From NCBI GenBank assembly GCA_030727885.1, contig JANRAT010000319.1, forward strand, positions 1 to 10,418: a DNA stretch of 10,418 bases, in the 5' to 3' direction. The position numbers and the translations under genes are program-made. Of the stretch, positions 1 to 7,129 are shown piece after piece (positions within the stretch are counted from its first letter, which is position 1; each line of letters starts with the position of its first letter). The notes under the pieces were generated by a model. The model searched no databases. It was not told the origin of the DNA and worked only from the letters and a program-made list of their open reading frames with translations. Source of the stretch: Rhodospirillales bacterium. Lineage in GTDB: Bacteria > Pseudomonadota > Alphaproteobacteria > Rhodospirillales > Casp-alpha2.

Positions 1-799
1 CTTCAAGGCCGCGGTTGGCAACGCGCGGCATCAGGCGGATATCAAGAGTTTCCTGTTGCAGGGCAAGGCGGCCACGGGTGCCCCAGAGATCAAGCGCCAC
101 TTCCCGGTAGTGGCTGAAATCGACCGGGTGCACGGTGATCGCGGCACTATCGGCCATGCCGAGGGCAAAGGCGATTTGCAGGTCATCGGCGACAGGCCCG
201 CCGCTCAGCGGTTTCGCATCGCCGATCGCCTGCACCCACTTTGGCGTGCCGACCAGCATGCGGACCATGTCGATAAGATGTGAGCCGTTGTTGGCGAGGC
301 CGTTGCCGTAAATGCCGGTCCCGGCCTGCAGCGCACCGATCCGCTGGCCAAGTCCGCCCGCCGCCAGATCGTTGAGGGTCGCATCACCGCGCCGCCAGAA
401 GTTGACCTGCAGCGGTATTGCACGCGCCGCACATGATTCTATCAGGGCTTTCCCATCAGCCGTACCGAGCGGCTTTTCCGCGAACACGGCACGGACAGAG
501 GGCAGGGCCCGCAGCGCATCGACACGGCTGCCGGGCGGTGTCGCCAGCACCAGAACATCGGGTGCCAGCTGGGCTGCAGCCGCAACATCGTCGAAGGCGG
601 CTATCTGCCAGTCTGTCTCGGCACAGTGGCGTGCGTACGGATCCGGATCGACGACGCCGACCCATTGGAAGCGATCATCCGCCCGCAAGGCCTGGGCGTG
701 CGTCGCAATCGGAAACCATTGAGCCATGCGCTGATCCGTGGCAAGGCCGCGGGCAATCCCGCCAAAGCCGACGATCAGGGTTCTCAGCGGGGCTGTCAT
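1..799 (-). CDS. Gfo/Idh/MocA family oxidoreductase (C-terminus cut by window edge)
   Basis: Probable NAD(P)-dependent sugar dehydrogenase of the Gfo/Idh/MocA family, cytosolic, likely oxidising or reducing a (nucleotide-)sugar hydroxyl/keto group. The sequence shows 266 codons from the ATG at 799-797. The N-terminal Rossmann motif is GFGGIARG at residues 11-18, the family's EKP motif is at 108-110 (AEKPLGT), and a NNGSHLID segment at about 170-177 supplies the usual catalytic-region histidine (H174) and aspartate. Full members are about 320-380 residues, so some 60-110 C-terminal residues lie outside the window. The start overlaps the stop of the upstream cytidylyltransferase by ATGA (796-799), which fixes this start and implies translational coupling. 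Family assignment is firm; substrate is not known. The partnership with a DegT aminotransferase two genes upstream suggests it makes or uses a keto sugar (inference). Confidence 0.88.
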   Translation of the reverse strand, partial: MTAPLRTLIVGFGGIARGLATDQRMAQWFPIATHAQALRADDRFQWVGVVDPDPYARHCAETDWQIAAFDDVAAAAQLAPDVLVLATPPGSRVDALRALPSVRAVFAEKPLGTADGKALIESCAARAIPLQVNFWRRGDATLNDLAAGGLGQRIGALQAGTGIYGNGLANNGSHLIDMVRMLVGTPKWVQAIGDAKPLSGGPVADDLQIAFALGMADSAAITVHPVDFSHYREVALDLWGTRGRLALQQETLDIRLMPRVANRGLE

Positions 800-1530
800 G
801 CTGCTGCCTCTAGGGTTGCTGAATGCAGCGCCTGCAATTCCGGCGATGCATCGAAGGTTGCCAGCAGATCATCAAGGCCGAACAGCTGTCCATGCTTTAT
901 CATGGCGGCTGCCGCCAGCGCGCCCAGAAAACGCGCATCGGCTGCGGTATCGAGAACAAAGCGAAGGTCTGGCCGGTGCCGGTGTGCAGGCGCCATCAGA
1001 TCATGCAGGCGCCAGTGTGGTTCTTTATAAAACGGCAGCGAGACATGCTCGCGCGCGCCGGCATCCTTGCACCGGGCATCGATTTCGCGAAGGGCAGCCA
1101 AGGAAAACACTTCGACGTCCTGACCATCCGGATAGGACCGGTTGCGGGCCGTGGTTACCAGATCGACATCGTTTTTCTGGAACGCGGCAACAGCGGCATC
1201 AACGACGGCGGGATCAAGGAACGGGGTGTCACCGCAAAGCTCAACCACCACATCGGACTGCAGGCTTTCCTGTGCGCCCAGCACACGGGCCAGCACATCA
1301 TCCTCGCTGCCGCGAAAACACGGGATGGCACGGGCGGCGGCCCAACCGGCTATCGCGTCGTCGGCGGGGTTAACGGTGGTGGCGATAATCAACGCATCAA
1401 GGCTCTGGCACGTCATCATCCGGTCCACCAGATGCGACAGCACAGGTTGCCCCGCCAGCAGCATCATCATCTTGCCGGGCAGGCGGCTCGAACCCATGCG
1501 GGCTTCGATGCTGGCAACAACCCGCGTCAT
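796..1530 (-). CDS. SpsF-like cytidylyltransferase (CTP-transferase), copy 1
   Basis: Predicted CTP:sugar cytidylyltransferase of the SpsF / CMP-sialic-acid-synthetase-like GT-A fold group, 244 residues, the usual size. Visible motifs are the N-terminal nucleotide-binding loop ARMGSSRLPGK (residues 10-20), the GDTPFLDP metal-binding stretch at 100-107 with D101 the likely metal ligand, SYPDGQDVEVF at 132-142, REH at 160-162, and the FVLDT stretch with a second acidic residue at D194. By family, such enzymes activate an acidic or amino sugar as CMP-sugar; the actual substrate is unknown. It starts at ATG 1530-1528, overlapping the stop of the aminotransferase upstream by ATGA (1527-1530), and ends overlapping the oxidoreductase downstream by ATGA (796-799). 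It is one of two SpsF-type genes in the window; the other (2813-3520) is only distantly similar, so they are not a recent duplication. Confidence 0.9.
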   Translation of the reverse strand: MTRVVASIEARMGSSRLPGKMMMLLAGQPVLSHLVDRMMTCQSLDALIIATTVNPADDAIAGWAAARAIPCFRGSEDDVLARVLGAQESLQSDVVVELCGDTPFLDPAVVDAAVAAFQKNDVDLVTTARNRSYPDGQDVEVFSLAALREIDARCKDAGAREHVSLPFYKEPHWRLHDLMAPAHRHRPDLRFVLDTAADARFLGALAAAAMIKHGQLFGLDDLLATFDASPELQALHSATLEAAA

Positions 1531-2816
1531 GCGCCGCTCAGATGTGCGTTCAGCTGGCCGCGTCCGGCATGGACCTTGCGCATGGCCGCGATCAGGTTGT
1601 CGACGTCGGCATCGCTGAGATCATAGGCGCAGGGCTCGAACAGCAGGGCGCGGCGGTTGTGCATGTCTTCGGTGACCGGGCAGTGCAGATCGGCATAGGT
1701 CCGCTCGCTCAGGCTGAACGGCCAGCCGTCGCGACCGATGGCGATGCGTTCCCTGAACATCGGCAGACGATACAGCGGCGCCACATAACCGGTCGCATGC
1801 GGGAAGCCTTCGGCACTGAGCGCTTCGCTGAACAGTGCGCGGCTCAGCCCGAGTTGTTCCTCGTCGATCTTCATCATCCAGACATAGTAATTGTGCCGGC
1901 AGCCGTCGCGCACCACAGGCGGGGTCAGACCGGCCAGACCCTGCAGCCCTGCGGAAAGCTTGTGGGCGATCTTCTCGCGGGCTTCGACATGGGCGTCGAC
2001 GCCGGCCAGCTGCACGCGGCCGACGGCGGCGCTCATTTCCGTCATGCGGAGATTCATCCCGAGCATGTTGGTGATTGCACCACCACCCAGCATCTCGGTG
2101 CAGTTCTCGCCGTGATTGCGGATCAGCCGCAGCCGCGTTGCCAGATTGTCATCATTCGTCACGCACATGCCGCCTTCACCGGTGTGGATGTGCTTGTGAA
2201 AATTCAGGCTGTAGATGCCGATGTGACCGATGGTGCCACTGAAACGCCCATGCTCGCTGCCAAGCGGGGCCTGGGCGTTGTCTTCGATCAGATAAATGCC
2301 GTGCGTGTCGGCAATGTCCCGCAGCTCGGCCAGACGCGCCGGATGACCGAACAGATTGACCGCCACGATGGCTTTTGTTTTCGCTGTGATCAGGGTTTTG
2401 ACGAGCGCCGGATCAATGCAGAAGGTCTCTGCTTCGATATCGCAGAACACCGGAATGCCGCCGTAAAAGATCGGTGCCGCGACGCTTGCCGACATGGTCC
2501 AGGGCGGCACGATCACTTCATCGCCGGGGCTGAGACCGATCGCCCCCATCGCCGCGATCAGGCCGCTGGTCGCGGAATTGACACTGATCGTGTGGGCCAC
2601 ACCGAAGTGTGCCGTCCATGCCTCTTCAAAGCCGCGCACTTCCGGGCCGCCACCGAATTCCGGTCCCGGGCTGCCGAAGAACCCGGACAGACAGCCGGAG
2701 CGGACGACCCTCTGCACGGCCTCTTCCTCGGCCTTGCCCATCGATTGGTATTCGGCAAACGGCTTGCTGATGACGGGTGTGCCGCCCAGCAGGGCCAGAC
2801 GTTCGGACGTACTCAT
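1527..2816 (-). CDS. DegT/DnrJ/EryC1/StrS-type PLP aminotransferase, copy 1
   Basis: PLP-dependent sugar aminotransferase that would convert a keto sugar to an amino sugar, normally with glutamate or glutamine as amino donor. At 429 residues it is longer than the usual 370-400. It opens with a LLGGTPV leader and a Gly/Pro-rich insert (about residues 47-62), a layout like the AHBA-synthase branch of the family. Hallmarks are VNSATSGL (79-86), GDEVIVPPWT (98-107), the pyridine-nitrogen aspartate in IEDNAQAPLG (D179, with Q182), and the Schiff-base lysine K208 in SLNFHKHIHTGEGG. The start at ATG 2816 overlaps the upstream SpsF-like stop by ATGA (2813-2816). Sitting between two SpsF-type cytidylyltransferases, it probably aminates a sugar that one of them later activates (inference). 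Regiochemistry (C3, C4 or other) cannot be read from the sequence. Confidence 0.93.
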   Translation of the reverse strand: MSTSERLALLGGTPVISKPFAEYQSMGKAEEEAVQRVVRSGCLSGFFGSPGPEFGGGPEVRGFEEAWTAHFGVAHTISVNSATSGLIAAMGAIGLSPGDEVIVPPWTMSASVAAPIFYGGIPVFCDIEAETFCIDPALVKTLITAKTKAIVAVNLFGHPARLAELRDIADTHGIYLIEDNAQAPLGSEHGRFSGTIGHIGIYSLNFHKHIHTGEGGMCVTNDDNLATRLRLIRNHGENCTEMLGGGAITNMLGMNLRMTEMSAAVGRVQLAGVDAHVEAREKIAHKLSAGLQGLAGLTPPVVRDGCRHNYYVWMMKIDEEQLGLSRALFSEALSAEGFPHATGYVAPLYRLPMFRERIAIGRDGWPFSLSERTYADLHCPVTEDMHNRRALLFEPCAYDLSDADVDNLIAAMRKVHAGRGQLNAHLSGA

Positions 2817-3520
2817 GATGCAGCCTCCTCGAGGCGGGTTTTATAGTGCCTTGCGGCCTTGATGATGGTGTCGAGATCGGCATCGTCGGCAACTTCACCG
2901 GCGAGCCATTCCTGAAAGACGAAATCCTCGGGCGTGTCGAGAGCAAGATCGACATCGCGGAGAGATACCGGTGCCGCGACGTTCTCGATCCGGAAATCAC
3001 CGGCGTTGCGATACAGATACGTGGTGACGTGTTCGCGGTCGGCGGCTTCGGTGACGGCCTGATTGATTTTCTGCAGTGTTGCCGTGGCGATCACTTCGAC
3101 GCTCATGCCCGCCGGATAGGAGCGGGGATGCACGTTGGTCGCAATGTCCGGTGCCGTGTCGCGAAAGCGCTGCACCACCGTATCGACAAGACTGGGATCC
3201 ATGAACGGGCTGTCACCGGAAATCCGCACCACGGCTTCAGCGTTGAGATATTCCGCTGCGGCCAGAGCGCGGCCCAGCACATCGTCGGTGGCGCCCCGGA
3301 ACAGGCCCGTCTTCATCTTTTCGGCAATCTCGGTAATCGGATCATCAACCGCGCGGGTTGATGTGCAGACGACGATACCATCCAGTTCCCGCGAGCGCGA
3401 CAGGCGGTGCAGTACCCAGGCCAGAACCGGCGCACCGGCAAGCGGCTTCAGCGCCTTGCCGGGAAGGCGCGAGGAATCCATGCGGGAAAAAATCAGCGCG
3501 GGTATATGCATCGGGATCAT
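2813..3520 (-). CDS. SpsF-like cytidylyltransferase, copy 2
   Basis: Second predicted CTP-dependent sugar cytidylyltransferase, 235 residues from the ATG at 3520-3518. The open frame continues upstream to 3691, but that part overlaps the methyltransferase gene and encodes an Arg/Thr-rich stretch without family similarity. The chosen start lies 10 bases after the methyltransferase stop, with a GGTGAG ribosome-binding site about 9 bases upstream. Motifs: SRMDSSRLPGK (12-22), GDSPFMDP (102-109), SYPAGMSVEV (134-143), REH (162-164) and LALDTPEDF (192-200). It differs from copy 1 in the nucleotide-binding loop, having Asp (D15) where copy 1 has Gly, which marks another branch of the same family. 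Its stop overlaps the DegT gene by ATGA. A CMP-sugar product is inferred from the family; the substrate is unknown. Confidence 0.88.
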   Translation of the reverse strand: MIPMHIPALIFSRMDSSRLPGKALKPLAGAPVLAWVLHRLSRSRELDGIVVCTSTRAVDDPITEIAEKMKTGLFRGATDDVLGRALAAAEYLNAEAVVRISGDSPFMDPSLVDTVVQRFRDTAPDIATNVHPRSYPAGMSVEVIATATLQKINQAVTEAADREHVTTYLYRNAGDFRIENVAAPVSLRDVDLALDTPEDFVFQEWLAGEVADDADLDTIIKAARHYKTRLEEAAS

Positions 3521-3530
3521 CACGCAGCAC

Positions 3531-4421
3531 TCACCAGTCGGCGTAGTGCGCCTGCGTCTCCTTGTGCCAGCGGTCAAAGCAATCAACGATCTCGTGCCAG
3601 TCATCGGTCGGCAGGGCGAGGCCTTTTGCGTCATCGACGCGTTTGCCGACCAACACCAGATAGTCGCTGTCGATGAAGCGGTTATGCGCAATCACCTGAA
3701 AGCCGGCCTTGTGCATCAGGCTGGTCAGGGCGTTGGCACTGAAGTGGAATGGATGCACATCGACGTTCGACCCCAGATAATACTGCAGCGGTTTCTTGAA
3801 CGGCATCAGGATGCGCGATCCGGTGGCGATCACCAGATGCCCGTCCGGCTTGACCACATCGTGCACGGCAGCCAAGACGCCCGAAGCCGACTGGCAGTTT
3901 TCCAGCGTCCAGATCAGGCTGGCGACATCGAACCGGCGGGTTTTGCCGGACGCCGCATAATCTTCCATTGTGCCGTCGAAGTTGGCGATGCCGAGGTCTG
4001 TGAGGATGGCGCAGTTCTCGCTCGACGGCTCGATGCCGAACACGTCCATGTCGAAGCGGGGCTGCTTCAGCATTTCCAGAAACTGGCCTTCGCCGGCACC
4101 GATGTCGCACAGGCTTTTGCCATGAATGTCGACGCTTTCGGCAAGGAATTCGACGGCAAAGGTCTGTCTGGCGACGACCGCAGGAATGCGTGCGGTGTAG
4201 GTCTTGTCGCTGACCCGGGCGTCATTGGCGCGGTAGATTTCCTCGGCCCACATTTTCTGCAGCGCTTCGGGGGTGCGCCGGTAGGCGGCCTGAACGAAGC
4301 CGCAGGCCTTGCAGACATGCAGCGGCCGTCCATCCATATAAAAAGGCGCGACCGGGATTTCGGCAAGCTCGTTGCCGGCACAGAGATCACAGGGATACAG
4401 GGTAAAGGTTTGATCGCTCAT
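3531..4421 (-). CDS. Class I SAM-dependent methyltransferase with N-terminal zinc site
   Basis: Predicted S-adenosylmethionine-dependent methyltransferase, 296 residues. The N-terminus has two CxxC pairs (C11/C14 in CDLC and C37/C40 in CKAC), the arrangement of the zinc-binding Methyltransf_13-like domain found in sugar C-methyltransferases such as TylC3/NovU. A Rossmann SAM site follows: LCDIGAGEGQFL at 104-115 (motif I), an acidic residue ending the next strand (FGIEP, E131), and a C-terminal half rich in aromatic residues. TylC3-type enzymes are about 410 residues with an extra C-terminal Methyltransf_14 domain, which is absent here, so the reaction (C-, O- or N-methylation) is open. A frame extending to 4466 exists, but the ATG at 4421 overlaps the acetyltransferase stop by ATGA (4418-4421) and gives the natural N-terminus just before the cysteines. 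A sugar substrate is inferred from the neighbours. Confidence 0.87.
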   Translation of the reverse strand: MSDQTFTLYPCDLCAGNELAEIPVAPFYMDGRPLHVCKACGFVQAAYRRTPEALQKMWAEEIYRANDARVSDKTYTARIPAVVARQTFAVEFLAESVDIHGKSLCDIGAGEGQFLEMLKQPRFDMDVFGIEPSSENCAILTDLGIANFDGTMEDYAASGKTRRFDVASLIWTLENCQSASGVLAAVHDVVKPDGHLVIATGSRILMPFKKPLQYYLGSNVDVHPFHFSANALTSLMHKAGFQVIAHNRFIDSDYLVLVGKRVDDAKGLALPTDDWHEIVDCFDRWHKETQAHYADW

Positions 4422-5200
4422 GGGTTGGCCTTCTCGGACGGTAACGGAGCGTGCCAGTGCAGACACAAAGACGTGGCGACCGGCTGAAAGCCAAGGCTGC
4501 GGTAAAAGGCGTCGGCGGCGGTATTGTTGGCCTGCGAGCCGACGCGGGTTGTTTTGCCGTCCTCGAACATCGCCGTCACCAACGCGCGCGCGACGCCGCG
4601 GCGGCGAAAATCGTCGGCGGTACAGATCAGATCAATGACCTTGTGGGTGGGACCGGCCAGCACCTGATTGAAGCCGACGACGCGACCATCGGGTGTGATA
4701 GCGACGATCATCTGCTGACCGCGCTGGCCGGCGAAGAAATTCATCGCCCAGCGTTGCTTGACCCGTCCAGCGGTGGCATCACTGATCAGCGGGTCCTGAT
4801 GAAAACGCGAAGTGGTCAGGTTGTCAGCAGCGAGGGCGCCGATCTGACCGGCCAGCTGCGCATGCCGCGCGGCGTCGGCCAGAGGAACCGTGCGGATGGC
4901 ATAGTCATCTGTTGTCCGGGCGGGTGGTACGGGTAAGCCTTTCGGCCGCTCATAAGAGATTTCCTCGACGGCGACACGGAAGCCCAAATCCTCGAGCGCG
5001 CTGAACGCAGGGTCGGTGCGGTCCGGCACTTTGATCCACATGAAGGCGGGAGCCGGGGTTTGCGTCAGCTCTAGGGCCAGGCTTTCGATATCGAGCGGCA
5101 ATTGCGCGGTGCGGCACGGATAGCCGAAAGCCCCGCTCAGGAAACTATCCGGCGCGCTGACGGTCTGTTCGATGGTGTTCTGTGCCGTGTTCATGCTCAT
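4418..5200 (-). CDS. GNAT-family amino-sugar N-acetyltransferase, WecD-like
   Basis: Predicted acetyl-CoA-dependent N-acetyltransferase, 260 residues, probably acetylating an amine made by one of the DegT enzymes. The GNAT core is C-terminal: VIDLICTADDF (188-198), the pyrophosphate-binding RRRGVARAL (199-207), then SQANNTAADAFYRSLGF (222-238) with Y233 in the usual catalytic tyrosine region. The N-terminal half resembles the auxiliary domain of WecD (RffC), the dTDP-fucosamine acetyltransferase: LEDLGF (69-74), SRFHQDP (131-137), then a basic/Trp segment. WecD acetylates a 4-amino sugar, so a 4-amino-6-deoxy substrate is a reasonable guess but not shown. The frame extends to a TTG at 5227; I prefer the ATG at 5200 because a GGGG element lies 9 bases upstream. 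ATG 5194 is also possible. It follows the amidotransferase after 41 bases. Confidence 0.83.
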   Translation of the reverse strand: MSMNTAQNTIEQTVSAPDSFLSGAFGYPCRTAQLPLDIESLALELTQTPAPAFMWIKVPDRTDPAFSALEDLGFRVAVEEISYERPKGLPVPPARTTDDYAIRTVPLADAARHAQLAGQIGALAADNLTTSRFHQDPLISDATAGRVKQRWAMNFFAGQRGQQMIVAITPDGRVVGFNQVLAGPTHKVIDLICTADDFRRRGVARALVTAMFEDGKTTRVGSQANNTAADAFYRSLGFQPVATSLCLHWHAPLPSEKANP

Positions 5201-5241
5201 AACATTGTGCCCCAGTCGGGTTAACAACCTGTTTCAGGACA

Positions 5242-6351
5242 TTATTCGGGCGGGTGTTTCAAATCCCACGCATTGCCGGTGTTTTGCCAGATTTCGAGGT
5301 CACGGTGCTTGTCGACGATGTCCGTGAACTCGGCCTCGCTCAGGCCCAGATAGTCGAGATGGTCGGCGTGATAGGTTTTCGGAAACTCGGCGTCGTACTT
5401 CCTGACCAGTTCAAGGCCTTCGGCGCGGCTCATCTGACCGTTCTGGATCATCCGGCAGGCATCGCGCACACAGCGTCCGAAGCCGAACTTGATGAACTGC
5501 ATGTAGTAATAAAGGTTATCGATCTTGTCATCCAAGCTGTCGAAGTTGGTGAAGGTGCCGTCGGTGCGGCCCCCTTCGGCGGTCATGAAGTTGATCTTGT
5601 CCTTGATGAAATTCCAGTTATCCAGCATCGACCAGCGGAAGAAATAACCGAAATACAAGGCCTTCACGCCGACCTCCTCGACCCGGCCGAGATCGGGATA
5701 GGTGTAGGGGGCGAGGTCATGCTCGGCGATTTCATCGTCCATCCAGTTCAGGGGATCGTCGCCGATCTGGTGCTCGAGCACTTCCGTGAAGTCGCGCATC
5801 TTCATGTGGTCTTCGGACAGAACGCGGCCGCCGTATTCGCTTTCACCGTGCTCGGCATAGAAGATCAGCGGAATGTTGTAATTGACCGCAACCTGCACCG
5901 GCACCGCATTGACGCCGGCGTTCCAGTGAATTTTCGGATCGCCGCGCTCGGTAAAGAAGCGCTTGGACAGTCTTTTTGATACCTTCTGGTTGGGGCGGAT
6001 CATCAGATGATCGAAGCCGAGCTTGATCATTTCCTCGCGGTTGTGCTGCGCCACCGGGTCCGGCGTCAACGGCGAGAAAGTGACGAGCAGGGGATTGAGG
6101 CCGAATTCGAACTTGATGCGGTAGGCAATGGCCGATGAATCCTTGCCGCCCGACCATGGCACGACACAGTCATAAGGCCCGTCGTGACCGCGATACTTTT
6201 CGATCATGTCCATGAACTCGCCGCGCCGGGCAGCCCAGTCGATGGTATCCTTGCGCTTTGCCGTATGGCACGCGTTGCAGATACCGTCGGCATCGAATTC
6301 GATGCGCGGCCGGGTATTCGGCATCAGGCAGGTCTTGCAGAATTTGATCAC
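5242..6351 (-). CDS. N-acetyl sugar amidotransferase (WbpG/PseA-type, PP-loop)
   Basis: ATP-dependent amidotransferase that, in characterised relatives (WbpG of Pseudomonas aeruginosa, PseA of Campylobacter), takes part in converting an N-acetyl group on a sugar into an acetamidino (amidine) group. It has 369 residues, the family's normal length. The N-terminal part has a probable zinc site of four cysteines, C5/C8 (CKTC) and C25/C28 (CNAC). The ATP pyrophosphatase PP-loop is VPWSGGKDSS (64-73), and a long C-terminal part is rich in Tyr, Phe and Trp. Translation starts at a GTG (6351-6349) preceded by GGAGG; the conserved opening FCKTCLMPNTRP follows at once, which supports this start. The genes directly upstream encode the HisF- and HisH-type proteins that supply ammonia in known systems, completing the three-component amidation unit. 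The sugar substrate is unknown. Confidence 0.93.
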   Translation of the reverse strand: MIKFCKTCLMPNTRPRIEFDADGICNACHTAKRKDTIDWAARRGEFMDMIEKYRGHDGPYDCVVPWSGGKDSSAIAYRIKFEFGLNPLLVTFSPLTPDPVAQHNREEMIKLGFDHLMIRPNQKVSKRLSKRFFTERGDPKIHWNAGVNAVPVQVAVNYNIPLIFYAEHGESEYGGRVLSEDHMKMRDFTEVLEHQIGDDPLNWMDDEIAEHDLAPYTYPDLGRVEEVGVKALYFGYFFRWSMLDNWNFIKDKINFMTAEGGRTDGTFTNFDSLDDKIDNLYYYMQFIKFGFGRCVRDACRMIQNGQMSRAEGLELVRKYDAEFPKTYHADHLDYLGLSEAEFTDIVDKHRDLEIWQNTGNAWDLKHPPE

Positions 6352-6355
6352 GTCG

Positions 6356-6360
6356 CCTCC
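6356..6360 (-). promoter_or_regulatory. Ribosome-binding site for the GTG-started amidotransferase
   Basis: GGAGG on the minus strand, 4 bases before the GTG at 6351-6349. The spacing is short but the match to the anti-Shine-Dalgarno is strong. It decides the non-ATG start of the amidotransferase; no in-frame ATG lies near the conserved N-terminus. Confidence 0.6.
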
Positions 6361-6385
6361 GGTGTTTTAGCAAGTATAGCCGATA

Positions 6386-7129
6386 TCATAACCGCACTGC
6401 GCAGCCTTTGGATGCCAGAAACTTCTTGGCGCTGGAAATGCTCTGTTCTGTAAAGTGATAGATGTTCTGGGTGCAGGCGGCACTGACGCCGGGAATGGCG
6501 AACGCTGCCAGCATATGATTCCAGTTGCCGCAGCCGCCCAGTACCTGCACCGGCACACTGACGGCAGCGGCGACGTGATTGCAGAGATCCAGATCATAGC
6601 CCTGCAGGGCACCGTCCCGCTCAATCGCGGTGATCAGGATTTCCCCGGCCCCGCGCGCTTCGGCATCCTTTGCCCAGGCGGCAGGTTCAAGCCCGGTTTC
6701 GGCGGCGCCAAAGTGCGACATCACCTGATAGCCGTCTCCGTGTCTGGCGGCATCAATCGACAGAACCACGCACTGCGCCCCGTAGGCTTCGGCGATATCC
6801 GTGATCAGGGCCGGGTTTTCAATGGCACCGGTATTGATGATCACCTTGTCGGCGCCGGCGTCCATGTAGCGTTTGACGTCGTCGAGCTTGCGAATGCCGC
6901 CGCCGACCGAAATCGGCACGAAGCAGGTTTGTGCAAACGTCGACACCGCCTTGAAGAACTTGCTTCGGTCCGGGCTGTCACCGCGCGTGACGTCAAGAAT
7001 GGCGATTTCGTCGACCGACCAGGCGTCGACGAAGTTGAGAGTATAGCGGTAATCGGGGCTGAACAGCTTGGTCCGGAACAGGGTGCCGTCGTTCAGGGTC
7101 AGAACCGTGATAAAGCGTTTTCTGAGCAT
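6386..7129 (-). CDS. HisF-type amidation partner (WbuZ-like imidazole glycerol phosphate synthase cyclase homologue)
   Basis: A (beta/alpha)8-barrel HisF homologue of 247 residues, proposed to accept ammonia from the HisH glutaminase and pass it to the sugar amidotransferase instead of making imidazole glycerol phosphate. Family features are MLRKR at the start, GGGI (76-79), GADKVIINT (92-100), LSIDA (123-127), GAGEILITAIERDG (160-173) and a second phosphate-loop GGCGNWNH (198-205). The ammonia-gate residues known from Thermotoga HisF (R5, E46, K99, E167) align with R5, E41, K95 and E163 here. The first catalytic aspartate (Asp11 in Thermotoga) is Thr11, while the second is kept as D126. This fits a glycosyl-amidation paralogue (WbuZ family) and not a histidine enzyme. 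An upstream in-frame extension to 7234 overlaps hisH and is rejected. Stop and start are joined as TGATG at 7129. Confidence 0.9.
   Translation of the reverse strand: MLRKRFITVLTLNDGTLFRTKLFSPDYRYTLNFVDAWSVDEIAILDVTRGDSPDRSKFFKAVSTFAQTCFVPISVGGGIRKLDDVKRYMDAGADKVIINTGAIENPALITDIAEAYGAQCVVLSIDAARHGDGYQVMSHFGAAETGLEPAAWAKDAEARGAGEILITAIERDGALQGYDLDLCNHVAAAVSVPVQVLGGCGNWNHMLAAFAIPGVSAACTQNIYHFTEQSISSAKKFLASKGCAVRL

Noticed and set aside
1542..2846. Long plus-strand open frame of 434 codons
   Set aside because: It lies antisense to the DegT gene with intact PLP motifs; its translation is His/Asp/Arg-rich with no recognisable domain. It is a GC-driven shadow frame.
3521..3691. N-terminal extension of the second SpsF-like gene
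   Set aside because: It overlaps the methyltransferase for over 150 bases and has no family similarity; the ATG at 3520 directly precedes the conserved start of the fold and has a plausible ribosome-binding site.
3135..4487. Plus-strand open frame of 450 codons
   Set aside because: Antisense across the SpsF-like and methyltransferase genes, with no family motifs; shadow of the minus-strand codon pattern.
6352..6385. TATACT in the gap before the amidotransferase as a -10 box
   Set aside because: No convincing -35 box lies at 16-18 bases, and the gap is only 34 bases inside a clear operon; could be chance.
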